DNA of 64,000 nt from JACCXM01 sp046328335 (GCA_046328335.1 JAXLWU010000003.1:1-64000), one strand, 5' to 3'. Counted from the stretch's first letter, positions 8,227 through 16,817 are shown. The notes: generated by a model from the sequence alone, not told the origin. Numbers and translations are program-made.

Positions 8227-8715
8227 CTAGCGCGCGAGGCGCTCCAGGAGGTCTTCGAGCCGATCCATGGAGTCTTTGACGCCATACTCCATCCCGCTGG
8301 CGATCATGGCGTCGCGGTCGGCCACCGACTGAAACACGGACAGGGTGCGGAGCAGCGTGCGCCCGCCGCGGTCCTCAAAGGTGGCCCGCTCCAGCGAGAC
8401 GTGACCGGGGGCTCCTTCGTACTCGAACGTGCGCGTGATGCCGTCCACGGACGGGTCACCGTGAAGGACACCGCGGAATCCGTACTCGTTGCCGTCGGCA
8501 TCGGTGTGGATGAAGCGCCAGCGGCCGCCATCGCGCAGTTCGCTGTAGTCGAGGGTCATGGTCAGATCGCGCGGGCCGAGCCACTGCACGACCAGATCTG
8601 GTTCGGTGAAGGCGCGGAAGAGCAGTTCGCGCGGCGCATTGAATTCGCGAGTGATTTCGATCTGCTGCGTCCCTGGTTCGGCAACGATCTGAGTCATGGA
8701 TACGGTCTTGCCCAT
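8227..8715 (-). CDS. SRPBCC/AHSA1-domain protein
   Basis: START-like hydrophobic-ligand fold related to Aha1 (activator of Hsp90 homolog), 162 residues. Typical motifs are I-T-R-E-F-N-A-P-R-E-L-L-F-R-A-F-T-E-P near residue 25, V-V-Q-W-L-G-P and the C-terminal M-D-R-L-E-D-L-L-E. The ATG at 8715 is preferred because GAAAGGA lies 8 bases before it; an earlier ATG at 8739 has no such site. It lies directly downstream of an ArsR-family repressor, a very common pairing in bacteria in which the repressor controls the AHSA1 gene. The ligand is unknown. Confidence 0.88.
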   Translation of the reverse strand: MGKTVSMTQIVAEPGTQQIEITREFNAPRELLFRAFTEPDLVVQWLGPRDLTMTLDYSELRDGGRWRFIHTDADGNEYGFRGVLHGDPSVDGITRTFEYEGAPGHVSLERATFEDRGGRTLLRTLSVFQSVADRDAMIASGMEYGVKDSMDRLEDLLERLAR

Positions 8716-8769
8716 CGAGGAAATCCTTTCGTGGTGCATTTTGCTTGAATCTGCCGGTCGCGAACCGGA

Positions 8770-9111
8770 TCAATCAGGTCCTTTGTCCGCGGCTTGGAGG
8801 GAGGCGAGGAGCGCATCGAGCCGGGCGAAACTCTCGTCCCAATATTCCTGGTAGCGGGCGAGCCAGACGGTGGCATCGCGGAGCGGCGCCGCTTCCAGAT
8901 GACTGAGGCGAGCGGTGCCGCGGCGACGGCGGGAAATCAACCCCGCGTGTTCCAGAACCTTGAGATGGCGGGAGATGGCAGGTTGCGACATCGCAAACGG
9001 CGATGCCAGTTCGGCGACCGTGGCGTCGCCCTGCGTCAGGCGGTTGAGGATCGCGCGGCGGGTGGGGTCCGCCAGTGCGCCGAAGACGGCATCGAGGCTA
9101 CTCGTCTGCAT
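8770..9111 (-). CDS. ArsR-family winged-helix transcriptional regulator
   Basis: DNA-binding repressor of 113 residues. It has the family opening V-F-G-A-L-A-D-P-T-R-R-A-I-L, then V-A-E-L-A and the recognition helix M-S-Q-P-A-I-S-R-H-L-K-V-L-E-H-A-G-L. The wing is R-R-R-R-G-T-A-R-L. No clustered Cys metal-binding residues are seen, so it does not look like a metal sensor. It heads the operon with the AHSA1 and VOC genes and is divergent from the Uma2 gene at 9282. A strong promoter and an inverted repeat lie upstream (9113-9172), consistent with autoregulation. Confidence 0.9.
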   Translation of the reverse strand: MQTSSLDAVFGALADPTRRAILNRLTQGDATVAELASPFAMSQPAISRHLKVLEHAGLISRRRRGTARLSHLEAAPLRDATVWLARYQEYWDESFARLDALLASLQAADKGPD

Positions 9112-9112
9112 G

Positions 9113-9146
9113 CATAACCAACTCCTTTCATAATGATGTGGTTATG
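9113..9146. promoter_or_regulatory. Candidate ArsR operator (inverted repeat)
   Basis: CATAACCA (9113-9120) and its exact reverse complement TGGTTATG (9139-9146) are separated by 18 bases. The repeat spans the transcription start, part of the -10 box and the ribosome site of the ArsR gene, where a repressor would block expression. Confidence 0.55.
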
Positions 9147-9172
9147 ATACAACTTGCGTGCGAGGAAGTCAA
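9144..9172 (-). promoter_or_regulatory. Sigma70-type promoter of the ArsR operon
   Basis: On the minus strand TTGACT (9172-9167) and TATCAT (9149-9144) are separated by exactly 17 bases. Each matches consensus at 5 of 6 positions. The predicted start near 9136 gives a short leader before the ATG at 9111. Confidence 0.65.
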
Positions 9173-9281
9173 TCGGGATTGGAGCTATAGGTTCCGGATG
9201 CGGCAGGCTCGAAAGAAAGCGCTCACGTGTTCGCCTACCATTGACCCGGTCACGCCAGCCCTGCTCAAGGAGAAACGCACC

Positions 9282-9842
9282 ATGGCGACGATCACCCGAC
9301 TCAGCGACGAGGAATATCAGGCGCTGGCCCTGAGCGATCCCGATCACAACTGGGAACTGTGGGATGGCGTGCTCGTGGAGAAGCCCCTGATGAGCATGAA
9401 GCACGACAACGTCGCCTTTTATCTGGGGCTCGAGCTGGCCAAGCAGCTGGATCGATCAGTATTCCGGGTCAACGTGAATGGTGGGAAAACCCGCTTCCCG
9501 CGCACGTTCTTCATCCCCGACGTGGTCGTCATCCCGGCGACCTATCAACTGCCCTACGAGGACGATCCCCGGTCCTTCAACGCGTTTGCCGAGCCGTTGC
9601 CGTTCGTCGCGGAGGTCTGGTCGCGTTCGACGGGTGACTACGACATGGCGGCGAAGTTGCCGATCTACCGTGATCGTGGCGACCATGAGATCTGGTTCAT
9701 TCACCCATACGAGCGGACATTGACGACCTGGCGCATACGTCCCGAGGGTGGGTACCGCGAGGATGCCTATCGCGGTGGTGTCGTGGCGGTCGAATCACTC
9801 CCCGCCGTGTCGATCGATTTCGATGCGCTGCTGGACGGATAG
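9282..9842 (+). CDS. Uma2-family restriction-endonuclease-like protein
   Basis: DUF820/Uma2 protein, 186 residues, with a PD-(D/E)xK nuclease fold. The candidate catalytic residues are the Asp in F-I-P-D-V-V-V-I-P, the Glu in F-V-A-E-V-W-S-R-S-T and the Lys in A-A-K-L-P-I-Y-R. These are followed by the family block H-E-I-W-F-I-H-P. The ATG at 9282 has AAGGAG 9 bases upstream. The cellular role of this family is not established; a nuclease activity is inferred from fold. It is divergent from the ArsR operon and followed by a hairpin. Confidence 0.85.
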   Translation: MATITRLSDEEYQALALSDPDHNWELWDGVLVEKPLMSMKHDNVAFYLGLELAKQLDRSVFRVNVNGGKTRFPRTFFIPDVVVIPATYQLPYEDDPRSFNAFAEPLPFVAEVWSRSTGDYDMAAKLPIYRDRGDHEIWFIHPYERTLTTWRIRPEGGYREDAYRGGVVAVESLPAVSIDFDALLDG

Positions 9843-9853
9843 CGTCCAAGCGA

Positions 9854-9881
9854 ATTCCGTTCAGCCCGTCTGGAACGGAAT
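9854..9881 (+). terminator. Hairpin after the Uma2 gene
   Basis: ATTCCGTTC (9854-9862) pairs with GAACGGAAT (9873-9881), a perfect 9-bp stem with a 10-base loop, starting 12 bases after the stop codon. No U-tract follows, so it may stabilise the 3' end or terminate weakly. Confidence 0.5.
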
Positions 9882-10060
9882 ATCGTGCGTCCCTCATCGC
9901 AGAACGTGCTGACTCCCGGCACCCGGGGTGGCCGCGTCGTGACAGGTGCCCGCCGAGAGCGTCACGATCGACCGCGGTTGATCAGGAGCGCCTCTTTGCA
10001 TCGCGAACTCTCACCCGAAACCCGTTTGTCAGCACTCAGGTTACGGCGGCGTGCGAAAGA

Positions 10061-10147
10061 GGTGTCACTGCGAGCCGCCACCAGGAACCTCGGTGGTGCT
10101 TGAAATTACCGCCAACGCCGAGGTCCCTCCTGCGTCGGGACGACACC
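10061..10147 (+). repeat. Dispersed palindromic repeat, copy 1
   Basis: One of seven ~85-bp elements whose ends are complementary (GTGTCnnTnCGAG ... CGGGACGACAC) with internal CGAGGAACCTCG-like and CCGAGGTCCCTC blocks. This copy sits between the convergent Uma2 and amidohydrolase genes and is the most diverged at its left end. The rest of the 9882-10193 gap shows nothing recognisable. Confidence 0.7.
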
Positions 10148-10193
10148 ACTTTTGCACGTCGTTGTAAGCCATTCTCCTGAGTCTGATCTCGGT

Positions 10194-11663
10194 TCAGGGA
10201 CGCGGCCAGACTGGGAATGTGGCGGGGAAGAGGGTTTCCGGGGCACGGTTCTGATAATCCCAGGCAGTGTAGGCGCGCTTGTAGCGATCGAAATAATCCT
10301 GCGCCCAGGCGCGCAGACCGTCGACATCGAGGCCGGGAATCGCGCCGTTGCGCACGACGTGTCTCCCATTGACGATGACGTCGCGAATTTGGCTGCCATG
10401 CCCGTTGTAAACCAGATTCCGGATCGGGTCGTCGATTGGTCCGGCGCGCAGGGGGGAGAGGTCGATAACGGTAATGTCCGCTTTGGCCCCCGGCGCGAGG
10501 CGGCCGAGGTCGTCCCGACCGAGTGCGGTCGCGCCACCAAGCGTCAGGGCGCGGAAGAGCGGGGCAAACTGACAGGCGGTCAGGTCTTCGGACGCGACCT
10601 TGCCGAGGTAGTGACCAAGCGCAAGCACCTGGATCATGTCGGGCGGGAAGGTATCCGTGCCGAGAGCGATATTCACTCCGGCGTCCAGATAGGCATCGAA
10701 CGATTCGAGCAGCCCCCCATAGCGCGCATTGGTGATCGGGCAATAAATGACCGAGGTCCCCGCATCGGCGAGAACCCCGACTTCATCGACCCCATCCGGC
10801 GGAATGCCATGGCGTCCCCGGAGATAGATCGCGTGCGGGATGAGCGTGCGCGGTCCCAGCAGTCCGAGTTCAGCCAGGAGGGTAACCGGCGTTTTGCCAT
10901 ACCAGCGGTCGAGGAGGGCGAGTTCCTGGCGGCCCTGGGCGGCGTGGAGCCGTAGTGGGCAGCCGAGGTCTTCGCTGGCGCGCTTGGTCTCCCGTAGCAG
11001 GTCGAGGGTCATCGTCTCGATGCGGGCCGGAACGAGCGCGCCACGCACCAGACCGCTGTTGGCGCCATCGAAATCGCGGACGAACGCAACCGCTTGCCGG
11101 AACCCCTCGCTGCCGAGCGTTTCGTTCCAGAGGACGTCAGCGGCTCCGTCGGGTCGGGTGACATTGACTCCGGCGCGGTAACTGGGACCGAGATAGAGCC
11201 GGATGCCAAGGTCATGCGCGGCGGCGACGATATCGGCGAATTCATCGTAGGTTTCGGCCCACGCTCGTGTCGTTTCGGCAGCGATCGGCATGGCGGTGGT
11301 GATGCCGTTGAGAAGCAATTGGACCAGCGCATACCGCCGCATGCGGGACCGATCCTCGTCAGAGAAGATCTCGTGTCGGCCGGACTGGAAGTAGTCGGCC
11401 GACCAGCGCATCCCCAGCAGGCGATCACGCGGTCCCCAACTGTCGAGAATGGCGTGGTCGATATCGGCCAGCGCGTCGAGGTCGATGAACCCAGGGCTGA
11501 CGATCGCATCGCCCGCGTCGAGTTCGACATCGACGGAACCCGGGAAGCCGTGACCGACGAAGACGATCGTGTCGTTCTCGTAGACGACCTCGCCGTTCTC
11601 GAAGATGGCGTGATCGTCGTTCACATACCCGATCACGAATGTGCCACGAACTCGCGAACGCAT
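10194..11663 (-). CDS. Amidohydrolase/chlorohydrolase-family protein lacking HxH
   Basis: Amidohydrolase-superfamily protein, 489 residues, like the cytosine deaminase/atrazine chlorohydrolase (TrzN/AtzB) group. The end of strand 1 normally reads P-G-x-I-D-x-H-x-H, with both His binding metal. Here it is S-P-G-F-I-D-L-D-A-L-A-D-I-D-H-A, so the H-x-H pair is missing. Later positions are kept: L-R-L-H-A-A-Q-G, I-P-H-A-I-Y-L and the strand-8 Asp in L-G-T-D-T-F-P-P-D-M. The composite beta domain is present at both ends (P-G-A-K-A-D-I-T-V-I-D). The ATG at 11663 is supported by GGAGATGTG directly upstream. The reaction is unknown; it may act on a ring C-N bond or be a divergent non-standard enzyme. 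Confidence 0.85.
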   Translation of the reverse strand: MRSRVRGTFVIGYVNDDHAIFENGEVVYENDTIVFVGHGFPGSVDVELDAGDAIVSPGFIDLDALADIDHAILDSWGPRDRLLGMRWSADYFQSGRHEIFSDEDRSRMRRYALVQLLLNGITTAMPIAAETTRAWAETYDEFADIVAAAHDLGIRLYLGPSYRAGVNVTRPDGAADVLWNETLGSEGFRQAVAFVRDFDGANSGLVRGALVPARIETMTLDLLRETKRASEDLGCPLRLHAAQGRQELALLDRWYGKTPVTLLAELGLLGPRTLIPHAIYLRGRHGIPPDGVDEVGVLADAGTSVIYCPITNARYGGLLESFDAYLDAGVNIALGTDTFPPDMIQVLALGHYLGKVASEDLTACQFAPLFRALTLGGATALGRDDLGRLAPGAKADITVIDLSPLRAGPIDDPIRNLVYNGHGSQIRDVIVNGRHVVRNGAIPGLDVDGLRAWAQDYFDRYKRAYTAWDYQNRAPETLFPATFPVWPRP

Positions 11664-11779
11664 CACATCTCCTGCATTCGGACTGTCCTGCTCACCAGCA
11701 CGCTGGCCCGTCGGGCGGTAACTGGCTCGAGGCAGACCCGCCCGACCAGCGGCGACTGCCATTGGCGAAGCCGGTCGGC

Positions 11780-12730
11780 TCAGGCGGCGGGGGCGGGGAG
11801 GCCAGCGGGCATTGGGTCCGGGGCCGGTGCGCTGATCCGGCGCTGCGGCAGGGTGCGGCGAGCACCGTCGGCGAGGGCGGCAAAGAGGAGCGCCATCAGC
11901 GCGGCATGGAGCAGGGCGCTGGCGAGGGAGAGGCGGGAAAGCACCACGAATCCGCCCCCGAGCGTCTGGAGGATGATGAAGGCCAAAGCCCAGAGGTCGG
12001 TACGGTAGAGGTCCGGTCGTTGCTCCGCGAAGCGTCGCGCCCAGACGACGAGCCAGACTACCAGCAGCGCGCCAATCAGGGCTGCCAGCCGGTGGCTCCA
12101 GGAGGCGCCCACGCCCGGCAGCGAGAAATCAGGAATGAGGGCGCCGTTGCAGAGCGGCCAGGTGTAACAGGCCAGCTCGGTACCGGAATGCCGCAGATAG
12201 GCGCCGAGATAGGCGATCACGATCGCCCAGAGGGGAGTGAACCAGGCGAGGTTTCGGTATCCGGTCGGCACCGCCTGCGCCGCTAATTCGTCGATTTGGG
12301 TCGATTCCCACAGCACGCGCATGACGAGGAAGACCGAGGCGAAGGCGACAAGGGAAATTCCGAAATGGGTGGCCAGCACTGGCGGCGTCTGCGGGTACAT
12401 CACTGCCCAGGCGCCCATGCCCGATTGCAGGATGAGCGTGAAGATCATCAACGGGAGGAGCACCTTGAGTTCTGGGTACCGGCGGCGGAGCGGAAAGGCC
12501 GTAATTGCCAGACCGAGGATGAGAAAGCCTTCGACTCCGGTCACGAGGCGGTGTGACAACTCGACCATCGTCTCGAAGGCATATTCAGGAATGAACTGAC
12601 CGTGGCACAGCGGCCAGGACTTGCCGCACCCCTCGCTGGAGCCGGTATTGGTGACCGTGGCGCCCATGATCAGGACCAGGAACATCCCGATCGTTGCCGC
12701 CACCGCAAGTGCTTTCGCCGCGCGTTCCAT
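11780..12730 (-). CDS. ctaA: Heme A synthase (COX15/CtaA)
   Basis: Integral membrane enzyme that oxidises the methyl group of heme O to give heme A for aa3-type cytochrome oxidase. It has 316 residues and eight predicted membrane helices. The heme-ligand His lie in E-L-S-H-R-L-V-T-G, A-T-H-F-G-I-S-L, W-S-H-R-L-A-A-L and L-L-H-A-A-L-M, as expected for the two half-domains. Extracytoplasmic Cys pairs C-G-K-S-W-P-L-C and C-Y-T-W-P-L-C match Bacillus CtaA-type proteins. The C-terminus is short and Pro/Ala-rich. It implies aerobic respiration; no oxidase subunit gene is in the window. Confidence 0.95.
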   Translation of the reverse strand: MERAAKALAVAATIGMFLVLIMGATVTNTGSSEGCGKSWPLCHGQFIPEYAFETMVELSHRLVTGVEGFLILGLAITAFPLRRRYPELKVLLPLMIFTLILQSGMGAWAVMYPQTPPVLATHFGISLVAFASVFLVMRVLWESTQIDELAAQAVPTGYRNLAWFTPLWAIVIAYLGAYLRHSGTELACYTWPLCNGALIPDFSLPGVGASWSHRLAALIGALLVVWLVVWARRFAEQRPDLYRTDLWALAFIILQTLGGGFVVLSRLSLASALLHAALMALLFAALADGARRTLPQRRISAPAPDPMPAGLPAPAA

Positions 12731-12759
12731 GCCGGGAATTGTAGCGGGAACGGACCCGT

Positions 12760-13716
12760 CTAGCGGACCACTGGCAACGTCTCCGAACTCGCGGATCGCG
12801 CCAGGCGCAGCAGGTCAGGCCGGTTGTAGTGCCCGGTGACGTCGAAATCGAACCGGGCCGCGGCGAGTTCGCCGGGATCGAGGGTGGCGCGCAGGATCCC
12901 CGCCTCATTCCAGAGCGGCCCCGCCAGGTACTCCCCGAGCGGCCCGACGATCGCGCTGCCGCCGCGGCTGAGGGGCTCGTCCAGCACAGCGAGTTCCTCC
13001 ATCGACCGCGGATCGAGATCGATGGGGTAGTCGGCGCGGGTGACGAACTGGTTGCAGGCAAGGACGAAGCAGCGGCCTTCCAGCGCGATGTGGCGGATAG
13101 TGGCTTGCCACGATTCGCGGCCGTCCGCGGTGGGGGCCAGGTAGACCTCGATTCCCTCCTGAAAGAGGGCCATCCGCGCCAGCGGCATGTAGTTCTCCCA
13201 GCAAATGAGACCGCCGATCCGGCCAATGGCGGTGCTGACGACGCGCAGGCCGGAGCCGTCGCCCTCGCCCCAGATCAACCGTTCGCTGGCGGTCGGCTTG
13301 AGTTTGCGATGGATATTGAGGAGCCGGCCGTCCGGTCCCCAGAGCAGGAGCGTGCAATAGAGCGTGCCCTCGCTCACGTCATCCCGCTCGATGACGCCTA
13401 CCGCGAGGTAGATGCCCAGGTCATGGGCGGCCGCGCCCAGGCGCTCCGTCTCCGGACTGGGGACGTGCACCGCGTTTTCGGCGTAGCGACGAAAAAGCAT
13501 TCGGCCGGCGCCGCTACGGCTGCCGACGACAGCGCCAAAACTCAGCCCACGCGGGTAGCCGGGGATGAATGCCTCGGGAAAGAGGACGAGTCTGGCGCCG
13601 CCCGTGGCAGCCCGCGTGGCCAGGTCGATCACTTTCTGGACGGAGGCGTCGCGGTCGAACACGACCGAGGCGTTCTGCACCACGGCGACGTCGAAGGGAG
13701 GGATGAAGTCGGACAC
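12760..13716 (-). CDS. Nitrilase-type carbon-nitrogen hydrolase
   Basis: Cytoplasmic nitrilase-superfamily hydrolase, 318 residues. The catalytic triad is visible: Glu in L-F-P-E-A-F-I-P-G-Y, Lys in H-R-K-L-K-P-T-A-S-E-R and the nucleophile Cys in G-G-L-I-C-W-E-N-Y-M-P-L. The block after the Cys (W-E-N-Y-M-P-L) is characteristic of true nitrilases (branch 1), which convert a nitrile to an acid and ammonia, rather than amidases. The GTG at 13716 is chosen because AGGAG lies 7 bases upstream; an upstream extension to 13749 lacks such a site. It lies just upstream of ctaA with no evident functional link. Confidence 0.9.
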   Translation of the reverse strand: MSDFIPPFDVAVVQNASVVFDRDASVQKVIDLATRAATGGARLVLFPEAFIPGYPRGLSFGAVVGSRSGAGRMLFRRYAENAVHVPSPETERLGAAAHDLGIYLAVGVIERDDVSEGTLYCTLLLWGPDGRLLNIHRKLKPTASERLIWGEGDGSGLRVVSTAIGRIGGLICWENYMPLARMALFQEGIEVYLAPTADGRESWQATIRHIALEGRCFVLACNQFVTRADYPIDLDPRSMEELAVLDEPLSRGGSAIVGPLGEYLAGPLWNEAGILRATLDPGELAAARFDFDVTGHYNRPDLLRLARSASSETLPVVR

Positions 13717-13821
13717 CGGTGAACTCCTGACGCGAAGGAGGGAGGCCACGCCTCCCTCCCATTGTCGCGGTACTCAGACGCGAGGTCGACGCGGGCCAAG
13801 TTCGCGTGGGGTGCGTCCATC

Positions 13822-13907
13822 GTGTCGTTCCGAGCCGCCGCGAGGAATCTCGTTCGTCGCCATCTCGGGCACGAACGCCGAGGTCCCTCGTTCCTCGGGA
13901 CGACACA
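13822..13907 (+). repeat. Dispersed palindromic repeat, copy 2
   Basis: Same element family and orientation as the copy at 10061. The left end GTGTCGTTCCGAGCCGCCGC and the right end CTCGGGACGACAC are complementary. It lies between the pentapeptide-repeat gene stop and the nitrilase start. Confidence 0.75.
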
Positions 13908-13964
13908 CCCTCTGTTTGTCGCTGAAGTGAACGGCGGCGCTCCCCGGGCGCTGGACGGTTCCGG

Positions 13965-14834
13965 CTAGTTGGCCCCGGTCTCCCCCAGGTCCTGGTAGGT
14001 GCACTCACCGTTCAGGCAAATCTTGCCATCCCGGCATTGGAACGAATTGCAACACTCCACGCAGTTGCCGTCGTGGTTGCAGTCGATCAGCCCGAACCCA
14101 CACAGGCAGTCGCCGCGCTCGCAGACCTCGGGGAATGGGCAGACCGCGCCGCTGCCGCATTGGCAGACACCGTTCACGCAGATATCGGCGCCCTTCAATG
14201 GGCACTCCTCGCCACAAGCGCCGCAATTCTTGACATCGTTTTTGATATCGACGCATTTGCCGCTGCAGCACGTTTCGCCGGACGCGCAGGTGACGGCAGG
14301 CTTGCCATTCGGCAAAATGGTGTTGCAGCCAACTTTGGCGCAGCTGAGTTGAGCTGCGGTCACATTCGAGCCGCGGAAATCGGCGCCGAGGAGATTTGCG
14401 CCGCAGAAGATCGCCTTGCTGACGTTGGCGCCGCGGAAACTGGTGTTCTGGAGATCGCTCTCGATGAAGCAGGCGCGAGAGGCGTTGGCGCTATTGAAGC
14501 GCGTTTCGGTGAGTTTGGCGCCCGTAAAGCAGGCATCCGAGAGATTTGCCGAACTGAGATCGAACGCGAACAGATTCTGGTCGATGAAATCACACTTCGT
14601 CAGATTGGCGCCCGGCCCAACACGCTTGCCGGCGCATGACGTGCAGACATTGGGACAGAGTGGAATCGGTGCTTCGGCATGAGCCCGCCGCTTGCGCCGC
14701 TTGCTTGCGGCTTGGACATCCGCGCCCAGCGCTGTCGCGGAGAGCCCGCCACCGACCAGAAGCGCCAACGCTTCGCGGCGCGAGCGGGCGGTGCCCAAAA
14801 GCCGACTGATACGATCGAACTGCTCACGATCCAC
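13965..14834 (-). CDS. Exported pentapeptide-repeat and Cys-rich protein
   Basis: 289 residues in three parts. An N-terminal segment has a Tat-like motif (A-R-S-R-R-E-A-L-A-L-L, residues 16-26) and an Ala/Gly-rich hydrophobic stretch. Next comes a right-handed beta-helix region with A(N/D)LxxxxF-type pentapeptide repeats at about 75-150, for example A-N-L-S-D and G-A-N-L-L-G-A-D-F-R-G. The C-terminal ~110 residues contain about 20 Cys in spaced pairs (C-C-S-G-K-C, C-G-A-C-G-E-E-C), like small disulfide-rich domains. The start is a GTG at 14834 with a G-rich sequence upstream. Probably secreted; function unknown. Similar architectures recur in Thermomicrobia-like genomes. Confidence 0.82.
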   Translation of the reverse strand: MDREQFDRISRLLGTARSRREALALLVGGGLSATALGADVQAASKRRKRRAHAEAPIPLCPNVCTSCAGKRVGPGANLTKCDFIDQNLFAFDLSSANLSDACFTGAKLTETRFNSANASRACFIESDLQNTSFRGANVSKAIFCGANLLGADFRGSNVTAAQLSCAKVGCNTILPNGKPAVTCASGETCCSGKCVDIKNDVKNCGACGEECPLKGADICVNGVCQCGSGAVCPFPEVCERGDCLCGFGLIDCNHDGNCVECCNSFQCRDGKICLNGECTYQDLGETGAN

Positions 14835-14903
14835 GCTGATACCCCCACCCTGAGTTGCGATTCCCGCCGTTTACCCCTCTGTCAGCGTTCTGACGAGCTG
14901 AAA

Positions 14904-16586
14904 TCATAAATGGACTGATGAGGACGTGCTTGTTCGCTCCGTGGCCGCGAGGGACGTTCCTACGGCAATCGTCTCCGGATCGACGGCAACGGAGACGAGG
15001 GAAATACCGGGGTGGGCGAGAGCGGCCTGGACCGCGCCGGCAATATCCTGGTTCCTCTCGACGCGCACGCCAAGTCCGCCAAATGCCTCGGCCAGACGCA
15101 CGAAGTCGGGACTCCAGAGTTCAGTGCCGGAGATGCGCCCGGGATACTCCCGCGCCTGGTGCAGCCGGATGGTGCCATAGAGGGAATTGTCGAAGACGAC
15201 GCAGGTCAGGTTCAGACCCTGCTGGGCGGCGGTCGCGAGTTCGTTGCCCGTCATCAAGAACCCACCGTCGCCCGCCAGCGCGACCACGGGGACCTGGTTC
15301 TCCAACACCACCGCGGCGGCGACCGCCGCGGGCACGGCGTAACCCATCGCCCCCGATGTTGGCGCCAGCAAGGTGCCTGGGCGGAGAAAGCGGAAGTAGC
15401 GGGCTACCCAACCGTAAAAGTTGCCCGCGTCGGCGGTTAGGATCGCCTCCGGCAGGAGTTGCCGTCGCAGCTCGGCGATGACCAGCGCGGGGTCGGCTCC
15501 GGCGGTCACCGTGGATGTTGCGGGCGGGGTCGATTCCGCAACGTACCGCTCGCGATCCACCTGATTTGCGGCGATGCGCTCGCTGCTCGGTATGTCAAGT
15601 TCGACTGCAAGACACGCGGCAATGACTTCCCCGGCGTCGGCGGCAATCGCGATCGCCGCGGGCGCGGTGCGGCCGAGGACATCCGGGGAGATATCGGCAT
15701 GGATCAGCGTCGTCTCGGGTGACGGGATGGTGTAGCCGAGGGTGGTGATCTCGCCGAGGCGGGTGCCGAGGGCGAATACGACATCCGCCTGGCGAGCGCG
15801 TTCGGCGACGCACGGGGGAGCGCCAAACGAAAGAGGTCCGAGGTAGAGCGGGTGATCGTTCGGAAAGATGTCGTGGCGGCGGAACACGGACATCACGGGC
15901 ACGTTCAACTGCTCCGCCAGTTGGATCAGGGCGTCACTGGCCTTGGCGCGGAGTATGCCGCCACCAGCGATTATCAACGGGCGCCGCGCGTCCCGGAGTA
16001 GGGCGACGATCGCTGCCGCATCGGCTGGGCACACGGCCGTGGACGGAATCGCGGTCGGTGGCAGAGACTCGTCGGCCACGGGTTCATCCAGGATGTCGCC
16101 GCGAACGGCGACGGCGACCGGCCCCGGCCGGCCGGTGACACTGCGGCGAAATGCCTCGGCGGCAATGGCGGGAAGTTGCGCCCCGGTCGGAGCCTCGACG
16201 GACCATTTGGTGATCGGCGCGAGGAATTGCGCAAGTTCCACTTCCTGAAGCGCCTCGCGGTGGCGGGCTGGTGTTTCCACGTGTCCGACAAACGCGAGGA
16301 GCGGTGTGGAGTCCTGTTGCGCGGTGTGGAGACCGATTGCGAGATTGGCGGCGCCGACGCCGCGGGTGCCCATGCAGATCGCCGGAGTGCCGGTCAATTT
16401 GCCGACCGCTTCCGCCATGAACGAGGCGCCGCCCTCATGGCGGGTGGTTATCAACTTGATCTCCGGCGTCTCGTAAAGCGCATCGAGCAGGCCGAGAAAA
16501 CTCTCGCCAGGCACGCCAAAGGCGTAGCGCACGCCGCGATCCCGCAGCGTCTGGATCGCGGCAACTCCTGCCCGTACCTGCTTCAC
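14904..16586 (-). CDS. Thiamine-diphosphate-dependent enzyme, acetolactate synthase-like
   Basis: 560-residue ThDP enzyme with the three standard domains. The pyrimidine-binding domain has Y-A-F-G-V-P-G-E-S-F, whose Glu activates ThDP. A middle FAD/NAD-like domain follows. The pyrophosphate domain has G-D-G-G-F-L-M-T-G-N-E-L followed about 16 residues later by D-N-S-L-Y-G-T-I. It resembles acetolactate synthase large subunits and benzoylformate decarboxylases, but no regulatory small subunit is adjacent, so biosynthetic IlvB is not assured. The GTG at 16586 follows a strong GGAGGGAG site. The open frame continues upstream to 17291, but that part crosses repeat elements and is not coding. Confidence 0.88.
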   Translation of the reverse strand: MKQVRAGVAAIQTLRDRGVRYAFGVPGESFLGLLDALYETPEIKLITTRHEGGASFMAEAVGKLTGTPAICMGTRGVGAANLAIGLHTAQQDSTPLLAFVGHVETPARHREALQEVELAQFLAPITKWSVEAPTGAQLPAIAAEAFRRSVTGRPGPVAVAVRGDILDEPVADESLPPTAIPSTAVCPADAAAIVALLRDARRPLIIAGGGILRAKASDALIQLAEQLNVPVMSVFRRHDIFPNDHPLYLGPLSFGAPPCVAERARQADVVFALGTRLGEITTLGYTIPSPETTLIHADISPDVLGRTAPAAIAIAADAGEVIAACLAVELDIPSSERIAANQVDRERYVAESTPPATSTVTAGADPALVIAELRRQLLPEAILTADAGNFYGWVARYFRFLRPGTLLAPTSGAMGYAVPAAVAAAVVLENQVPVVALAGDGGFLMTGNELATAAQQGLNLTCVVFDNSLYGTIRLHQAREYPGRISGTELWSPDFVRLAEAFGGLGVRVERNQDIAGAVQAALAHPGISLVSVAVDPETIAVGTSLAATERTSTSSSVHL

Positions 16587-16731
16587 CCTTGCTCCCTCCG
16601 ATGGTCGTTTGTGACTGTCGCTCTGATGCCGGCATTGTAGGGAGTGCTCGAATTTGCTACGACCGACACAGTGTCGGTGGTTATCGCGGCGGGGGAACCA
16701 AGGAAGGCGTTTTCCTGCGCGACTCAGCGTC

Positions 16732-16817
16732 GTGTCGTTCCGAGCCGCAGCGAGGAACCTCGTCGTGCGGCGAAACTGGCAAGGACGCCGCGGTCCCTCC
16801 TTCGCCGGAACGACACA
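16732..16817 (+). repeat. Dispersed palindromic repeat, copy 3
   Basis: Left end GTGTCGTTCCGAGCCGCAGC and right end TTCGCCGGAACGACAC are complementary at their outer bases. Orientation as in copies 1, 2 and 4. Located upstream of the ThDP enzyme gene. Confidence 0.75.

Noticed and set aside
11094..12008. Plus-strand 304-codon frame opposite amidohydrolase and ctaA
   Set aside because: Both minus-strand genes have family motifs through this region; the plus frame spans two genes and has no protein features.
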